Below, one piece after another: positions 55,332 through 63,797 of a stretch of 64,000 bases of DNA. Positions within the stretch are counted from its first letter, which is position 1. Each line of letters begins with the position of its first letter. Position numbers and translations under genes: made by a program. Below the pieces are notes generated by a model, which worked only from the letters and a program-made list of their open reading frames with translations, was not told the DNA's origin and made no database searches. The stretch is from Vampirovibrionales bacterium (GTDB lineage Bacteria > Cyanobacteriota > Vampirovibrionia > Vampirovibrionales > Vampirovibrionaceae): positions 31,015 to 95,014 of the forward strand of contig JAJCZA010000004.1 of the NCBI GenBank assembly GCA_029262635.1, in the 5' to 3' direction.

Positions 55332-56231
55332 ATGTTGTTTAAAATGCCTTCATTCGCAAATCGTCAATGTTTCTCCTGGCCTACTTTTCTGGTTATTGCC
55401 TTACTTCATCTGCTTAGTCTGCTAGCCATCATTACCTTCACCTGGGAAGGCGCTATCGTCTTTCTCATTGCCAACGTATTAACAGGGAGCTTGGGAATTT
55501 CTTTCGCCTACCATCGTCTGTTAACCCACGGTAGCTTTAAAACTAACAAATTCATCAAATATTTCACCACCCTATGCGGCGTACTAGCCTTTGAAGGTGG
55601 CCCTATTTTCTGGGTATCCACCCATCGGTATCATCACAAAAAGTCCGACGCCCCCGGTGACCCTCACTCGCCACGAGATGGCGCTATTTGGGCTCATATA
55701 GGCTGGCTTATGTTCAAACACCCGTTTCTGGATTCGAAAAATAACGGCGAAGAGCGTCGCAAGATTGTTTCGGATCTCTATCAGGATCCAGGCATTGTGG
55801 CCTTGGAAAATTATAATGTACCCATTGTTCTGCTTAGTCTGGTTGCCCTTTACGTTGGCGGTTATCTGTATGCCGGGCCTACCATGGGACTATCATTTCT
55901 CATCTGGGGCGGTATTTTCCGCATTGTCTACGTCTGGCACGTAACTTGGCTAGTGAACTCCGCGACCCATATGTGGGGCTACACCAACTACGAAACTCGT
56001 GAAGATAGTAAGAACCACCCCTTGTTTGCTTTGCTCACCTACGGTGAAGGCTGGCACAACAACCATCATGGTGAACAACGCTCCGCCTCCTTCTGGCATC
56101 GCTGGTTTGAATTTGACCAGACTTATGCCGTGATTTTTATTCTGGAAAAACTGGGCCTCGTCTCCAACGTGGTGAAGCCCAGCTATAAGAAACCAAAACT
56201 CCCGCCAAAACAGGGGCTAACGCCTGCCTAG
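55332..56231 (+). CDS. desC: Acyl-lipid/acyl-CoA delta-9-type fatty acid desaturase
   Basis: A 299-residue integral membrane di-iron enzyme that adds a double bond to fatty acyl chains, tuning membrane fluidity. The three histidine boxes are intact: HRLLTH (61-66), HRYHH (98-102) and HNNHH (near 237). GDPHSPRDGAIWAHIGWL, VWHVTWLVNSATHMWGYTNY and TYGEGWHNNHHGEQRSA are typical of the cyanobacterial DesC group. About four membrane helices flank the boxes. AAGGG precedes the ATG. It overlaps the convergent 56217-56918 gene by 15 bases. Confidence 0.92.
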   Translation: MLFKMPSFANRQCFSWPTFLVIALLHLLSLLAIITFTWEGAIVFLIANVLTGSLGISFAYHRLLTHGSFKTNKFIKYFTTLCGVLAFEGGPIFWVSTHRYHHKKSDAPGDPHSPRDGAIWAHIGWLMFKHPFLDSKNNGEERRKIVSDLYQDPGIVALENYNVPIVLLSLVALYVGGYLYAGPTMGLSFLIWGGIFRIVYVWHVTWLVNSATHMWGYTNYETREDSKNHPLFALLTYGEGWHNNHHGEQRSASFWHRWFEFDQTYAVIFILEKLGLVSNVVKPSYKKPKLPPKQGLTPA

Positions 56232-56918
56232 CCAACTTTTTATTTTATCTAAAACGAATGGAATTGATTTGGGTTGGACCACTTCAAACGTATCCCCTTC
56301 CGCAATGGAAAACACCTTAAAGCTTTCTCGAACCCCTTTAGAGGTCAGTGGGATTCTCTCGTTGGCAATAAGCACCTCATCTTTTTTCGCATCACAAAAC
56401 AGGCCTGTCCCTGTACCTCCTGCTATTTTTCCATTGGCTAACCCCCAAAGAATCGAAACATGAGAAATTCCCTCGGACTCACAAAGCTTTCGAAGTACAG
56501 AAAACAACTCTCGGCTTTCTTTTCTAACAGGACTCCGAAACCCTCTGCCAGCAGTAATAATAGCATAAAGTGGACCGCCTTCTTCTCGAAGGGCCGCAAT
56601 ATCCTGTTTTAATTCATCGATAATGGCCTGTTTTTTAACGATAATATTTTTCGGTACCAAATGCGCAACGGCGGTTCTTTTCATATTATGAATCGCAATA
56701 ATATTGCAATTATGAGCACCATCAGTATAGCCAATTGGTTGTAAAGACACGCGGGTTTTAATATTCCAGGGGGAATGACTGATCAAGGAAAAGTCAGGGC
56801 TCTTAAACTCATCATCATTCACTGGAAACTTATCCTCCAATACCTTGAGTGGAACAAACTTAATGGTTGTTCCAAAACGGGGAGAAGAAGTGGGAAGATT
56901 TCTGGAAATCGTGTTCAT
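56217..56918 (-). CDS. Hypothetical protein with SPRFGTT leader and possible Cys-His (CheD/CNF1-like) active site
   Basis: A 233-residue protein. The leader MNTISRNLPTSSPRFGTTIK has a textbook example of the window's P-x-F-G motif. The body includes GYTDGAHNCNIIAIHNMKRT and then AVAHLVP. A Cys followed ~14 residues later by His-x-x-Pro after a beta hairpin resembles the Cys-His pair of the CheD/CNF1/YfiH deamidase fold. GGPLYAIITAGRGFRSP and VSILWGLANGKIAGGTG follow. This assignment is from pattern only and could be wrong. No signal peptide is present. If correct, the protein could deamidate glutamines in a target protein. It overlaps the convergent desaturase by 15 bases. Confidence 0.55.
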   Translation of the reverse strand: MNTISRNLPTSSPRFGTTIKFVPLKVLEDKFPVNDDEFKSPDFSLISHSPWNIKTRVSLQPIGYTDGAHNCNIIAIHNMKRTAVAHLVPKNIIVKKQAIIDELKQDIAALREEGGPLYAIITAGRGFRSPVRKESRELFSVLRKLCESEGISHVSILWGLANGKIAGGTGTGLFCDAKKDEVLIANERIPLTSKGVRESFKVFSIAEGDTFEVVQPKSIPFVLDKIKSWLGRR

Positions 56919-56988
56919 AGCAAATTAAAAGTTCATTGAGTTCATTACTCATTGACTAACACCCGTCAAAAAAATTATTGCCCCTATT

Positions 56989-58521
56989 CTACCCTTTTTC
57001 ATCCAACGGCGGGTATGAACATAAAGCCATCGCCTCATCTCCAAAAACATCCACCACCCGAACACAAAACGTTTTAGACGCCAACTCGGAGACCCAAGAA
57101 TCTGGAATCGGAACAGTCGCTTGAGTCGTTAGCATTAAAGGCTCCGTACGTTTTCCGCCCAAAGAGCGATAAAATTGCCATCGCGGTCTAAAAATCACCT
57201 CATCATAATCTGGATCAACACCCCAGTGGGAAAGCCATTCCAGAGAGTTTTCCCTTTGCGAATTTTTTTCTCTTTTTAACATAGGGACCCGCGGAGTATA
57301 TTTCGCCAATTCAATGTTTAGTTGCCATCCTTCAATGGCCTTACCTTCTCCCCATTGAAGCGGAGCTACCTGAAGTCGGGGCTTTTTTTTCGTTGGCTTA
57401 TCGGCAGCCGCCGAAATTTTCTGAACCACATACGGACGCTGATCATTCAAAACAGCAAGACGCCGTTGAAAAATCGCAAGCCCCGACGAGCTGGTATCCG
57501 TAAGCAGCCAGCGTCGATTCAATTTTTCCGCCACCACGCCCGTGGTGCCCGATCCCGCAAAAAAGTCCGCCACACGCCCGCCTTCCGGGCAAGACGCCAA
57601 AATAATCCGTTCTAGCAGTTTTTCCGGCTTTTGGGTCGGATAACCGGACTGTTCACGCTGACCTTTGGACAAGTTCACAATATCCGTCCAGTTGGAGCCC
57701 ACCGGATATCGGGCTTCATCCAAATAGTATTTCTTATAATCTCGCCCGGTGGAGGTCGTATAGATGCGGTTTTCCTCACGCATTTTTTCGATGGATTCGC
57801 GAGAGTAGTCTCCCAACTGGACTTTTTTAAAGCAACGCCCGGTTTCCGGCTCTGTATAAAGATACTCCCGAAGTTGTGTCGGAGTTAGCTGATCCCGATA
57901 AATGGTCTGAAAAGGGTACGCCGTGGATTTCGTATAAAAAAGCAGATGATCGTTTTCCCGTGACCATTGCCGGGCCGTTCCCTTGGCCCCTTTTCCAGCG
58001 GAATCTCGCTGCCAAATAATCTCATTACGAAAATTTTCTCGCCCAAAAATCTCATCCAAAAGCAACTTTAGATAATGACTCACTCGGCTATCAATATGAA
58101 TATAAAAGCTACCCGTCTCCGCTAAAAGCTCTCGCATCAAAATAAATCGAGGAATCATAAACTGAAGATAACTCACCAGACCGTTTTCCCATTTATCTGA
58201 GTAGGCCAGCGCCTCCACATTTAGATGAACCATCCGGGCATGGTAATCTCGGTTGCTCTCAAACGGCGGATCCACATAAATCAGGTCCAGCGGCTGAAAT
58301 TCTGTCTCCACAGCTAATGCAGCCAAAACCTCTAAATTATCCCCCGCAACCAACCGATTTATCGGTTCATCTATTACTTCGCCCCGACCCCATGTCGGAG
58401 CAATCAACTCCCGGTCCACCAGCAAGCGATCAAAGGCTTGGGCTTTCAACTGCTCCACTCCCTTATCAAGGAGATGAGGGAGCTGACGCAGCAAGGATAA
58501 AGTGGGTGTGATTATCGTCAT
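56989..58521 (-). CDS. Beta-class DNA methyltransferase (type III Mod-like), apparently orphan
   Basis: About 510 residues. The catalytic DPPF (in LDLIYVDPPFESNRDYHARM, about 84-87) precedes the SAM motif FAGSGTTGVVAEKLNRRWLL (about 320), the order of beta-class N4-C/N6-A enzymes. GSFYIHIDSRVSHYLKLLLD, NEIIWQRDSAGKGAKG, ENDHLLFYTKS and SGYPTQKPEKLLERIILASC are typical Mod features. No restriction (Res) subunit is next to it. ATG 58521 is chosen because earlier starts would overlap the upstream gene. The C-terminal ~130 residues lie outside the catalytic domain. It could be a phase or epigenetic regulator, or the remnant of a restriction system. Confidence 0.88.
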   Translation of the reverse strand: MTIITPTLSLLRQLPHLLDKGVEQLKAQAFDRLLVDRELIAPTWGRGEVIDEPINRLVAGDNLEVLAALAVETEFQPLDLIYVDPPFESNRDYHARMVHLNVEALAYSDKWENGLVSYLQFMIPRFILMRELLAETGSFYIHIDSRVSHYLKLLLDEIFGRENFRNEIIWQRDSAGKGAKGTARQWSRENDHLLFYTKSTAYPFQTIYRDQLTPTQLREYLYTEPETGRCFKKVQLGDYSRESIEKMREENRIYTTSTGRDYKKYYLDEARYPVGSNWTDIVNLSKGQREQSGYPTQKPEKLLERIILASCPEGGRVADFFAGSGTTGVVAEKLNRRWLLTDTSSSGLAIFQRRLAVLNDQRPYVVQKISAAADKPTKKKPRLQVAPLQWGEGKAIEGWQLNIELAKYTPRVPMLKREKNSQRENSLEWLSHWGVDPDYDEVIFRPRWQFYRSLGGKRTEPLMLTTQATVPIPDSWVSELASKTFCVRVVDVFGDEAMALCSYPPLDEKG

Positions 58522-58525
58522 GGTC

Positions 58526-59029
58526 TCAATTGAAAAAATACCAGTGACCCTGATCATACCGCATATGGGTCCGTTGTCGCCGCCGGGATTTATCTAGCGT
58601 ATGGCTCAACTGAATCAAGCCCACATCCATTTTTTGCGGAAACCGGGAAAAACGATGCCTTTTAATGGAGCGGATAAAAACGCTATACCGGCGTTTTTTA
58701 TTGTAATTACCCAACAAATCAACAATGGCTGTTCGACCACTGGATTTAACCTGTACCAGCAATTGCCCTTGTAAAAAGTCTTCATGGTACTCGGGTTTCA
58801 GCGTTGCTAAATAACGCTCAATCATGGGATCCAACCTTGCTTCCACCTCATGCACGTATTGTTCCAGTATAAGTCGGGATTCCGGTGGCCCAACGTAGGA
58901 ATCCCCCGATTCATCGAAAAAATGTTTCCACTGAGACCAGGTTTGCCCATGAGAGAGTGAAGCCCCTAACGGGATCAGCATAATGATCACAAGAAGGGTC
59001 ACACTGAAAGAACGAATCAAATAAGGCAT
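58526..59029 (-). CDS. Exported protein with TonB C-terminal-like domain
   Basis: About 167 residues. A signal peptide (YLIRSFSVTLLVIIMLIPLG, ending LSHGQ) is followed by a helical segment (YVHEVEARLDPMIERYLATL). The C-terminal domain has QGQLLVQVKSSGRTAIVDLL, and the pattern 'g.l.V.v.ssG....v..' with a later 'rFP' resembles TonB-C-type folds. The assignment is tentative. It sits just after the Sel1 gene; an alternative TTG start at 59047 would overlap that gene's stop. It is probably co-transcribed with the Sel1 and GH8 genes upstream. The cell-envelope role is unknown. Confidence 0.5.
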   Translation of the reverse strand: MPYLIRSFSVTLLVIIMLIPLGASLSHGQTWSQWKHFFDESGDSYVGPPESRLILEQYVHEVEARLDPMIERYLATLKPEYHEDFLQGQLLVQVKSSGRTAIVDLLGNYNKKRRYSVFIRSIKRHRFSRFPQKMDVGLIQLSHTLDKSRRRQRTHMRYDQGHWYFFN

Positions 59030-59043
59030 CAATCGTTCACTTA

Positions 59044-60201
59044 TCAATGGGTTTCATTGGATTTGGAAACCCATTGAGTCGCTCGACGTTTCGCTTCTGC
59101 AATTTGTGCGGGTACCATTTCCTTGGCGACAATATCAAGCCAGTCAATGGCTTCTGAATTACCCCGACTTGCCGAAAGGTTTAGCCACATATAAGCTTGA
59201 ACCAAATCTTGATCGACCCCTTGACCGGTGACATAAAAGGTTCCCAACGCCAATTGACCATAATCATTACCTTGCTCAGCGGCTTTTTGATACCACAAGG
59301 CGGCCTTATCATAATCAATCGGAAGCGTTCGCCCCTCATCTTCCGTCGAACCTTCTTCGTAAAGAAGCCCAAGTAAAAGCTGTGCTTCAGAAAGCCCTTG
59401 TTTAGCAGCTAACTCATACCATTTAGCCGCCGAGAGAATATTTTTTTCCACCCCCTCGCCCAGAGCATACAGCATCCCCATACGAAGTTGAGCCACGGCA
59501 AGTCCTTTATGGGCGGCCTTTTTATACCATTTTGCCGCATCCACATCACTTTGACGAGTGCCTTGGCCTTCCTGATACAAAAAGGCGAGCGCATACTGCG
59601 CCAGAGGTAACCCTTGCAGAGCCGCTTTTTCATACCAGCGAAACGCCTCTTTCAGATTCGGCTCCAAAGACCATTGGCCTTCTTCGTAGATCATGCCTAA
59701 TTTAAGCTGAGCCTCAGCGAGTCCATTTTCGGCGGCTTTTTGATACCAATGGAGCGCTTTGACCCCATCTTTTTCGTGCCCTTCACCCGCTTCAAGCATA
59801 TAGGCTAAACTAAACTGAGCATCAGCATGGCCTTGCTCGGCGGCTTTTCGGTACCAGCGAATGGCTTCTTTATAATTTTGGCCTTTATCATAAGCCAGTG
59901 CCAGCAAAAACTGAATCTCCGCATCACCCGCCTCGGCCAATGGCGAAAGTAGAGGGACCGCCTTTTCATAGTTACCATCCAGAATAAGCGCTGAAAATTC
60001 TTCCTTTGAAAGAGTAGGCAATGTGGTTTGAGTCGACGTTTTCACCTCAACGGGTTCTGTCGTCAAATCTTTCTTAACCTCCTCGACCAGAGACTGGGCT
60101 GAAGCGCCGCCCAACAAAAACAGGCAAAGCCCGCCAGCTAAGCCGAATCGATACCAAAACTGAAATGAAAAAGGTGTTTTTTTCACGGCGAAAAAATCCA
60201 C
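59044..60201 (-). CDS. Exported Sel1-like repeat protein
   Basis: A 385-residue protein. A signal peptide (FGLAGGLCLFLLGGASA) is followed by about eight Sel1-type repeats of ~36 residues, for example AIRWYRKAAEQGHADAQFSL, AFRWYEKAALQGLPLAQYAL and AAKWYELAAKQGLSEAQLLL. The last one (YMWLNLSASRGNSEAIDWLD) is the usual capping repeat. Sel1 proteins are protein-protein scaffolds, often periplasmic. The start may be GTG 60201 or GTG 60186, both keeping the signal peptide. It lies between the GH8 and TonB-C-like genes on one strand, suggesting a surface-polymer unit. Confidence 0.88.
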   Translation of the reverse strand: MDFFAVKKTPFSFQFWYRFGLAGGLCLFLLGGASAQSLVEEVKKDLTTEPVEVKTSTQTTLPTLSKEEFSALILDGNYEKAVPLLSPLAEAGDAEIQFLLALAYDKGQNYKEAIRWYRKAAEQGHADAQFSLAYMLEAGEGHEKDGVKALHWYQKAAENGLAEAQLKLGMIYEEGQWSLEPNLKEAFRWYEKAALQGLPLAQYALAFLYQEGQGTRQSDVDAAKWYKKAAHKGLAVAQLRMGMLYALGEGVEKNILSAAKWYELAAKQGLSEAQLLLGLLYEEGSTEDEGRTLPIDYDKAALWYQKAAEQGNDYGQLALGTFYVTGQGVDQDLVQAYMWLNLSASRGNSEAIDWLDIVAKEMVPAQIAEAKRRATQWVSKSNETH

Positions 60202-60275
60202 ATTTACAAAATAGAAAAACCATTTTTTGATTTGTTTGAAGCTACCTATGTTTTACCACGTCCCCATCCAAGAAA

Positions 60276-61463
60276 CTATGAGGAGGCACGAAAAACAGTA
60301 TATAAATGAAGCCAGATGACGCTATGCAAAAAATCATTATAACTGTTTAGCCAATATCCTTCTGAATGGTAAAAAGGTGCTAAAGTTACCTGATAGAGCA
60401 ATTTGTCATTCTTTGGCTCTGGCGTTGAAATATGATTTTGAGCCAGCAGGGCGCTTAAAGCAAACCCAGACGATGTTTTACTTGACTGACGGGGACTTCC
60501 ATCTGAATGATAACCCTCTGGCAAATAACGCTTCGTTTGCCAAGCATCAAGCAAAGCAGTATGAGTGGCTAGATAATTTTTGGCCTCAACACTTCCCTCC
60601 GAAGCATCCATGGCCATCCGCCAAAAAACCCGGAAAGCGTCATAGCTAAAATCCCGAGCCCCTTCTCCCTGTTTATCCGACCAGCCAATTTTACCGGTAT
60701 CCCAATCCACGGAACACCAGTTAGGAGGTAGTTTATTAGCCGTTAAATCAGAACAGGCTTCCAGCGTGGGGTAAATGTTATCTGCCAAAGCCTGCCAACC
60801 TAACGCATGCTGGGTATCATAGCGAGCGAAGGCTCGATATACGTAGGGTGCGAAGTAAGATGGATTTAGAGTCAGGTAGTCTTCCTGAAAGGCCCTCCAG
60901 GTTCCTGGATTTAAGTAATATTTTCCATGAACCCGCTGAACATTAAAGCGCCACAGGTCGTGGATAATTGCTTTGCCCTCTTCGATGTATTCAGGTCGGT
61001 TCCATTGTTCCCCCGCCAAAAGTAAAGCATAGGCAATGTCCTGATCCGCATCCGTCGCATTCTCCGTTTCCAACAAACGCTCAACACCATGAGAATCTTC
61101 TCCCCATCGCCAGCCAAACAGATGGTCTGAAGGACGGCGCATATTGGCCCGTGTCCATAGCCAAACACGCTGAAAGGTGACCGGATCATTCATCCAGACC
61201 GCCTTAAGCAAGGCATAAGATTGACCTTCGGTGATGGTTCCCTTGTAGTGGTTAGAACGAACCCGTTGGGTCTCCACCATAAAATGGTTTTTATAGTATT
61301 GCCAAGAGGTTTTCAGGATGGGTTCAACCCAATGCTCTGACGACGCCAATCCCTCCGACGGTTTCTGAACACCGCCTCCAATAAAAAACACCACACCGCC
61401 AAATAGTAAAGCGGCCAAAATGAACATCCGTGACAAAGTAAAAGAGTCTCTCATATGAACCAT
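60276..61463 (-). CDS. Glycoside hydrolase family 8 (endoglucanase, BcsZ-like)
   Basis: A 395-residue protein. A signal or anchor (about 12-32, MFILAALLFGGVVFFIGGGV) is followed by a GH8 (alpha/alpha)6 barrel. TITEGQSYALLKAVWMNDP contains the general-acid Glu, VWLWTRANM and HLFGWRWGE follow, and NATDADQDIAYALLLAGEQW carries the conserved Asp. YLNPGTWRAF, LNPSYFAPYVYRAFA, WCSVDWDTG and YDAFRVFWRMAMD are typical. GH8 enzymes hydrolyse beta-1,4-glucans and occur both in cellulose synthase operons (BcsZ) and as secreted cellulases. No cellulose synthase is in the window. It heads the minus-strand unit with Sel1 and TonB-C-like genes; the sugar transferase gene is divergent. Confidence 0.88.
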   Translation of the reverse strand: MVHMRDSFTLSRMFILAALLFGGVVFFIGGGVQKPSEGLASSEHWVEPILKTSWQYYKNHFMVETQRVRSNHYKGTITEGQSYALLKAVWMNDPVTFQRVWLWTRANMRRPSDHLFGWRWGEDSHGVERLLETENATDADQDIAYALLLAGEQWNRPEYIEEGKAIIHDLWRFNVQRVHGKYYLNPGTWRAFQEDYLTLNPSYFAPYVYRAFARYDTQHALGWQALADNIYPTLEACSDLTANKLPPNWCSVDWDTGKIGWSDKQGEGARDFSYDAFRVFWRMAMDASEGSVEAKNYLATHTALLDAWQTKRYLPEGYHSDGSPRQSSKTSSGFALSALLAQNHISTPEPKNDKLLYQVTLAPFYHSEGYWLNSYNDFLHSVIWLHLYTVFRASS

Positions 61464-61668
61464 TATATTTCAGTTGATCCACTTCGGCCTAGAAAGGGTA
61501 TGATACATTTCGTAACATATAGCCGAGTTTGATCAATTACGATGCTTGTCAGGGTTTTTCGATATATCAATAGAAATACGAACGATTCCATTTATCGCCC
61601 TATCTAGGATATATAAACGTTATAGCATCCCAAAAGAAAAAGATAACCCGAAAAGAGTTTAACAACTT

Positions 61669-62409
61669 ATGGCACAACTTGTTTTACCCCATCGCACATC
61701 AAAGCCTTCTTTAGCGTCCCCAAACCTCCCTCAGCCAACTCCCGATCAAAACAACCCGGAGGGGGTTCAGTCCAGCTTTATGCTTCAGAAAGACCGTCCG
61801 TTTTTCAAACAGCAGCAAGCACTCAAGCGTCTTTTTGATATGCTTATGGCCAGCATTGGGATACTTGCGATTACTCCATTACTTCTCCTCATCGCCCTGA
61901 TTATTCGCCTTGAGTCCAAAGGGCCTATTTTTTACCTTAGCGAACGAATTGGCAAAGACTACAAACCCTTTAGAATGTATAAATTCAGAACCATGGAGGA
62001 AGACGCCGATCAGAAACGTGAAGAACTTCGGAAACAAGCGAATCTCGATGGTGAGCTGTTTAAAATTGCCAATGATCCCCGTGTTACGCCTATCGGAAAA
62101 TTTCTGCGCGCCACTAGCCTTGACGAATTGCCTCAGCTGATTAACGTCTTACGTGGCGAGATGAGTCTGGTCGGCCCTCGTCCGTTACCGCCTGATGAAA
62201 GCAAACTATTTGAGGCTCCTTATACTTCGAGGTATCATGTTTTCCCAGGAATCACCGGCATGTGGCAAGTCAATGGGCGATCCAACTCAGATTTTAAGAC
62301 TCTGTGTGACCTGGAAATGAAATACGTACTGAACTGGAATCTGCTAGAAGACTTCAAACTCATCTTTCAAACCATCCCTGCCGTACTCATGAGCAAAGGC
62401 GCCTATTAG
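61669..62409 (+). CDS. Bacterial sugar transferase (undecaprenyl-phosphate phosphosugar transferase)
   Basis: A 246-residue monotopic membrane enzyme that starts exopolysaccharide or O-antigen units by moving a phosphosugar to undecaprenyl phosphate. A disordered, Pro/Gln-rich leader of ~50 residues precedes the conserved domain: KRLFDMLMASIGILAITPLL (membrane re-entrant helix), GPIFYLSERIGKDYKPFRMY, KFRTMEEDAD, FLRATSLDELPQLINVLRGE, MSLVGPRPLPPDE and GITGMWQVNGRSN. The C-terminal core alone is typical of the short family members. It is divergent from the GH8 gene and followed by an unknown gene 24 bases downstream. Confidence 0.92.
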   Translation: MAQLVLPHRTSKPSLASPNLPQPTPDQNNPEGVQSSFMLQKDRPFFKQQQALKRLFDMLMASIGILAITPLLLLIALIIRLESKGPIFYLSERIGKDYKPFRMYKFRTMEEDADQKREELRKQANLDGELFKIANDPRVTPIGKFLRATSLDELPQLINVLRGEMSLVGPRPLPPDESKLFEAPYTSRYHVFPGITGMWQVNGRSNSDFKTLCDLEMKYVLNWNLLEDFKLIFQTIPAVLMSKGAY

Positions 62410-62433
62410 AAAACAACAGAGGAAACAACATTG

Positions 62434-62940
62434 ATGACGATTTCGAACACTGGCTTTTCTCCTTATCTAAAAACTCATCCGACATTCGGATCGAATCCTC
62501 AAAAAAGCCAAAAACAAGAACCCGCGGCCATTCTTCAAAGCGCCTATAACACCTATGGCAACTTTAAATTCCAGGTTAATGATAACCATTTCATCCGATT
62601 AGAAAAAATAACTGAAGAACGAAGGAGCATCTATTCCGAGACGATGCAAGCTGGTAATTCGATTCAATATAAGCTTTCAAATTTCCGATTAAACCCTCGT
62701 AAAAATAAAAACACCCAACCCACACTCGAATCGACTCAAATCTACTTCCTCGATAGTGATTTTAACCTTGTAACCACAAAGGAACGGACTGGCAATCAAG
62801 AGTGGAATTTAATACCGCCCTCCTCCTCCGAAAAACGGTGGACTAATCTTGTCTCAAGCTTTTTAACTTCAGACAGTCTCCTGAAAAATGCAAATGAAAT
62901 CCAAAAACTCCTGGAAACCTCTAAATCAGCGATCAGCTAG
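62434..62940 (+). CDS. Hypothetical protein with HPTFGSN leader motif
   Basis: A 168-residue protein. The leader MTISNTGFSPYLKTHPTFGS contains the recurrent P-x-F-G motif at about residues 16-19. The rest is polar, with a beta-rich character in the centre (YNTYGNFKFQVNDNHFIRLE; ESTQIYFLDSDFNLVTTKER) and a C-terminal helix (NANEIQKLLETSKSAIS). There is no signal peptide or membrane segment. AGAGGAAA lies before ATG 62434, which directly follows an in-frame TTG. No family is recognised. Confidence 0.65.
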   Translation: MTISNTGFSPYLKTHPTFGSNPQKSQKQEPAAILQSAYNTYGNFKFQVNDNHFIRLEKITEERRSIYSETMQAGNSIQYKLSNFRLNPRKNKNTQPTLESTQIYFLDSDFNLVTTKERTGNQEWNLIPPSSSEKRWTNLVSSFLTSDSLLKNANEIQKLLETSKSAIS

Positions 62941-62998
62941 AATCAATTAGGAGCATTCGAAGAGGCCGTTTACTATCCGGTAGCAAACCCGTTACTTA

Positions 62999-63571
62999 CT
63001 ATTTTTCTACCGATACAGGTTGAGTTTGATTGCAGTGCTTTAATGCGAGTGCATCTGCAGATTCCTGATCAGCTTCTTTCTGTTCTAAATTTTTACGGTT
63101 TGCCATTTCGTAAATACGGTTTGTTGTGTAAGTGCAAGAGTTTGAGATCGTTGTTATTCCACCAGAACTAACAATCATTCCATTGATAGGCGGAGAAATA
63201 GAGGCAACCGAATCCTCTGGATTCCCTTGAAGTAAATAGCTTTCTCCTTCCTGATTCTTCCAAAAATGGCTAACACGATTGGAAAAAGAAGGTGAGCTGG
63301 GTTTTTTACTTGAAGTGATGAGTAAGCCATCTTTATCAAAATTGAGAAGCAACGTATTATCCTCTTCTGACACTGTGGGAAGAGGAGGATAGCCTTCTCT
63401 CTCATAAATAACGACAACGGATCCTGTGTAGCCATAAGAGTAAAAATTTCGTTGATTTGGAATGACCTCTTCTTTTGTTCCACAGCCCATCAATGTTATG
63501 GGTAGAACCAAAGCAAAAAGCCCCATAACACTCAATAACCTTGTAAGGCTTTTTATTTTTTGTTGTTCCAT
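62999..63571 (-). CDS. Putative lipoprotein
   Basis: A 190-residue protein. The N-terminal signal LLSVMGLFALVLPITLMGCG has a lipobox-like LMGC, so the mature protein would start at lipidated Cys30. The mature part is Ser/Thr-rich and beta-rich (YGYTGSVVVIYEREGYPPLP; INGMIVSSGGITTISNSCTY) and ends in a charged helix. No family is recognised. GGGGGA lies ~8 bases before the ATG. It is divergent from the secreted exoprotein gene that begins at 63798, so a surface role is plausible. Confidence 0.7.
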   Translation of the reverse strand: MEQQKIKSLTRLLSVMGLFALVLPITLMGCGTKEEVIPNQRNFYSYGYTGSVVVIYEREGYPPLPTVSEEDNTLLLNFDKDGLLITSSKKPSSPSFSNRVSHFWKNQEGESYLLQGNPEDSVASISPPINGMIVSSGGITTISNSCTYTTNRIYEMANRKNLEQKEADQESADALALKHCNQTQPVSVEK

Positions 63572-63797
63572 GAATTAATATCCCCCACTTTATGTAGATT
63601 GATTCTGAGAACCTTATCAAATCGAAATAAGTGCCCTAAGCATACAACAAAAAACGAAGTGGCATGAGTTCGACTGAGTTGGAAAGTGTCGCTATCAACC
63701 AAAGAGATGAGGCGTTGTGTTTCAGTTTTGGTTGGGGGTGCCGATACCTTTAATAATAGCAAGCTGAACTAATTAGTAAGACCCTGGATGACAAGGA

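Noticed and set aside
60377..60649. 90-codon plus-strand frame opposite the GH8 gene
   Set aside because: It lies entirely within the antisense of a well-supported GH8 coding region.
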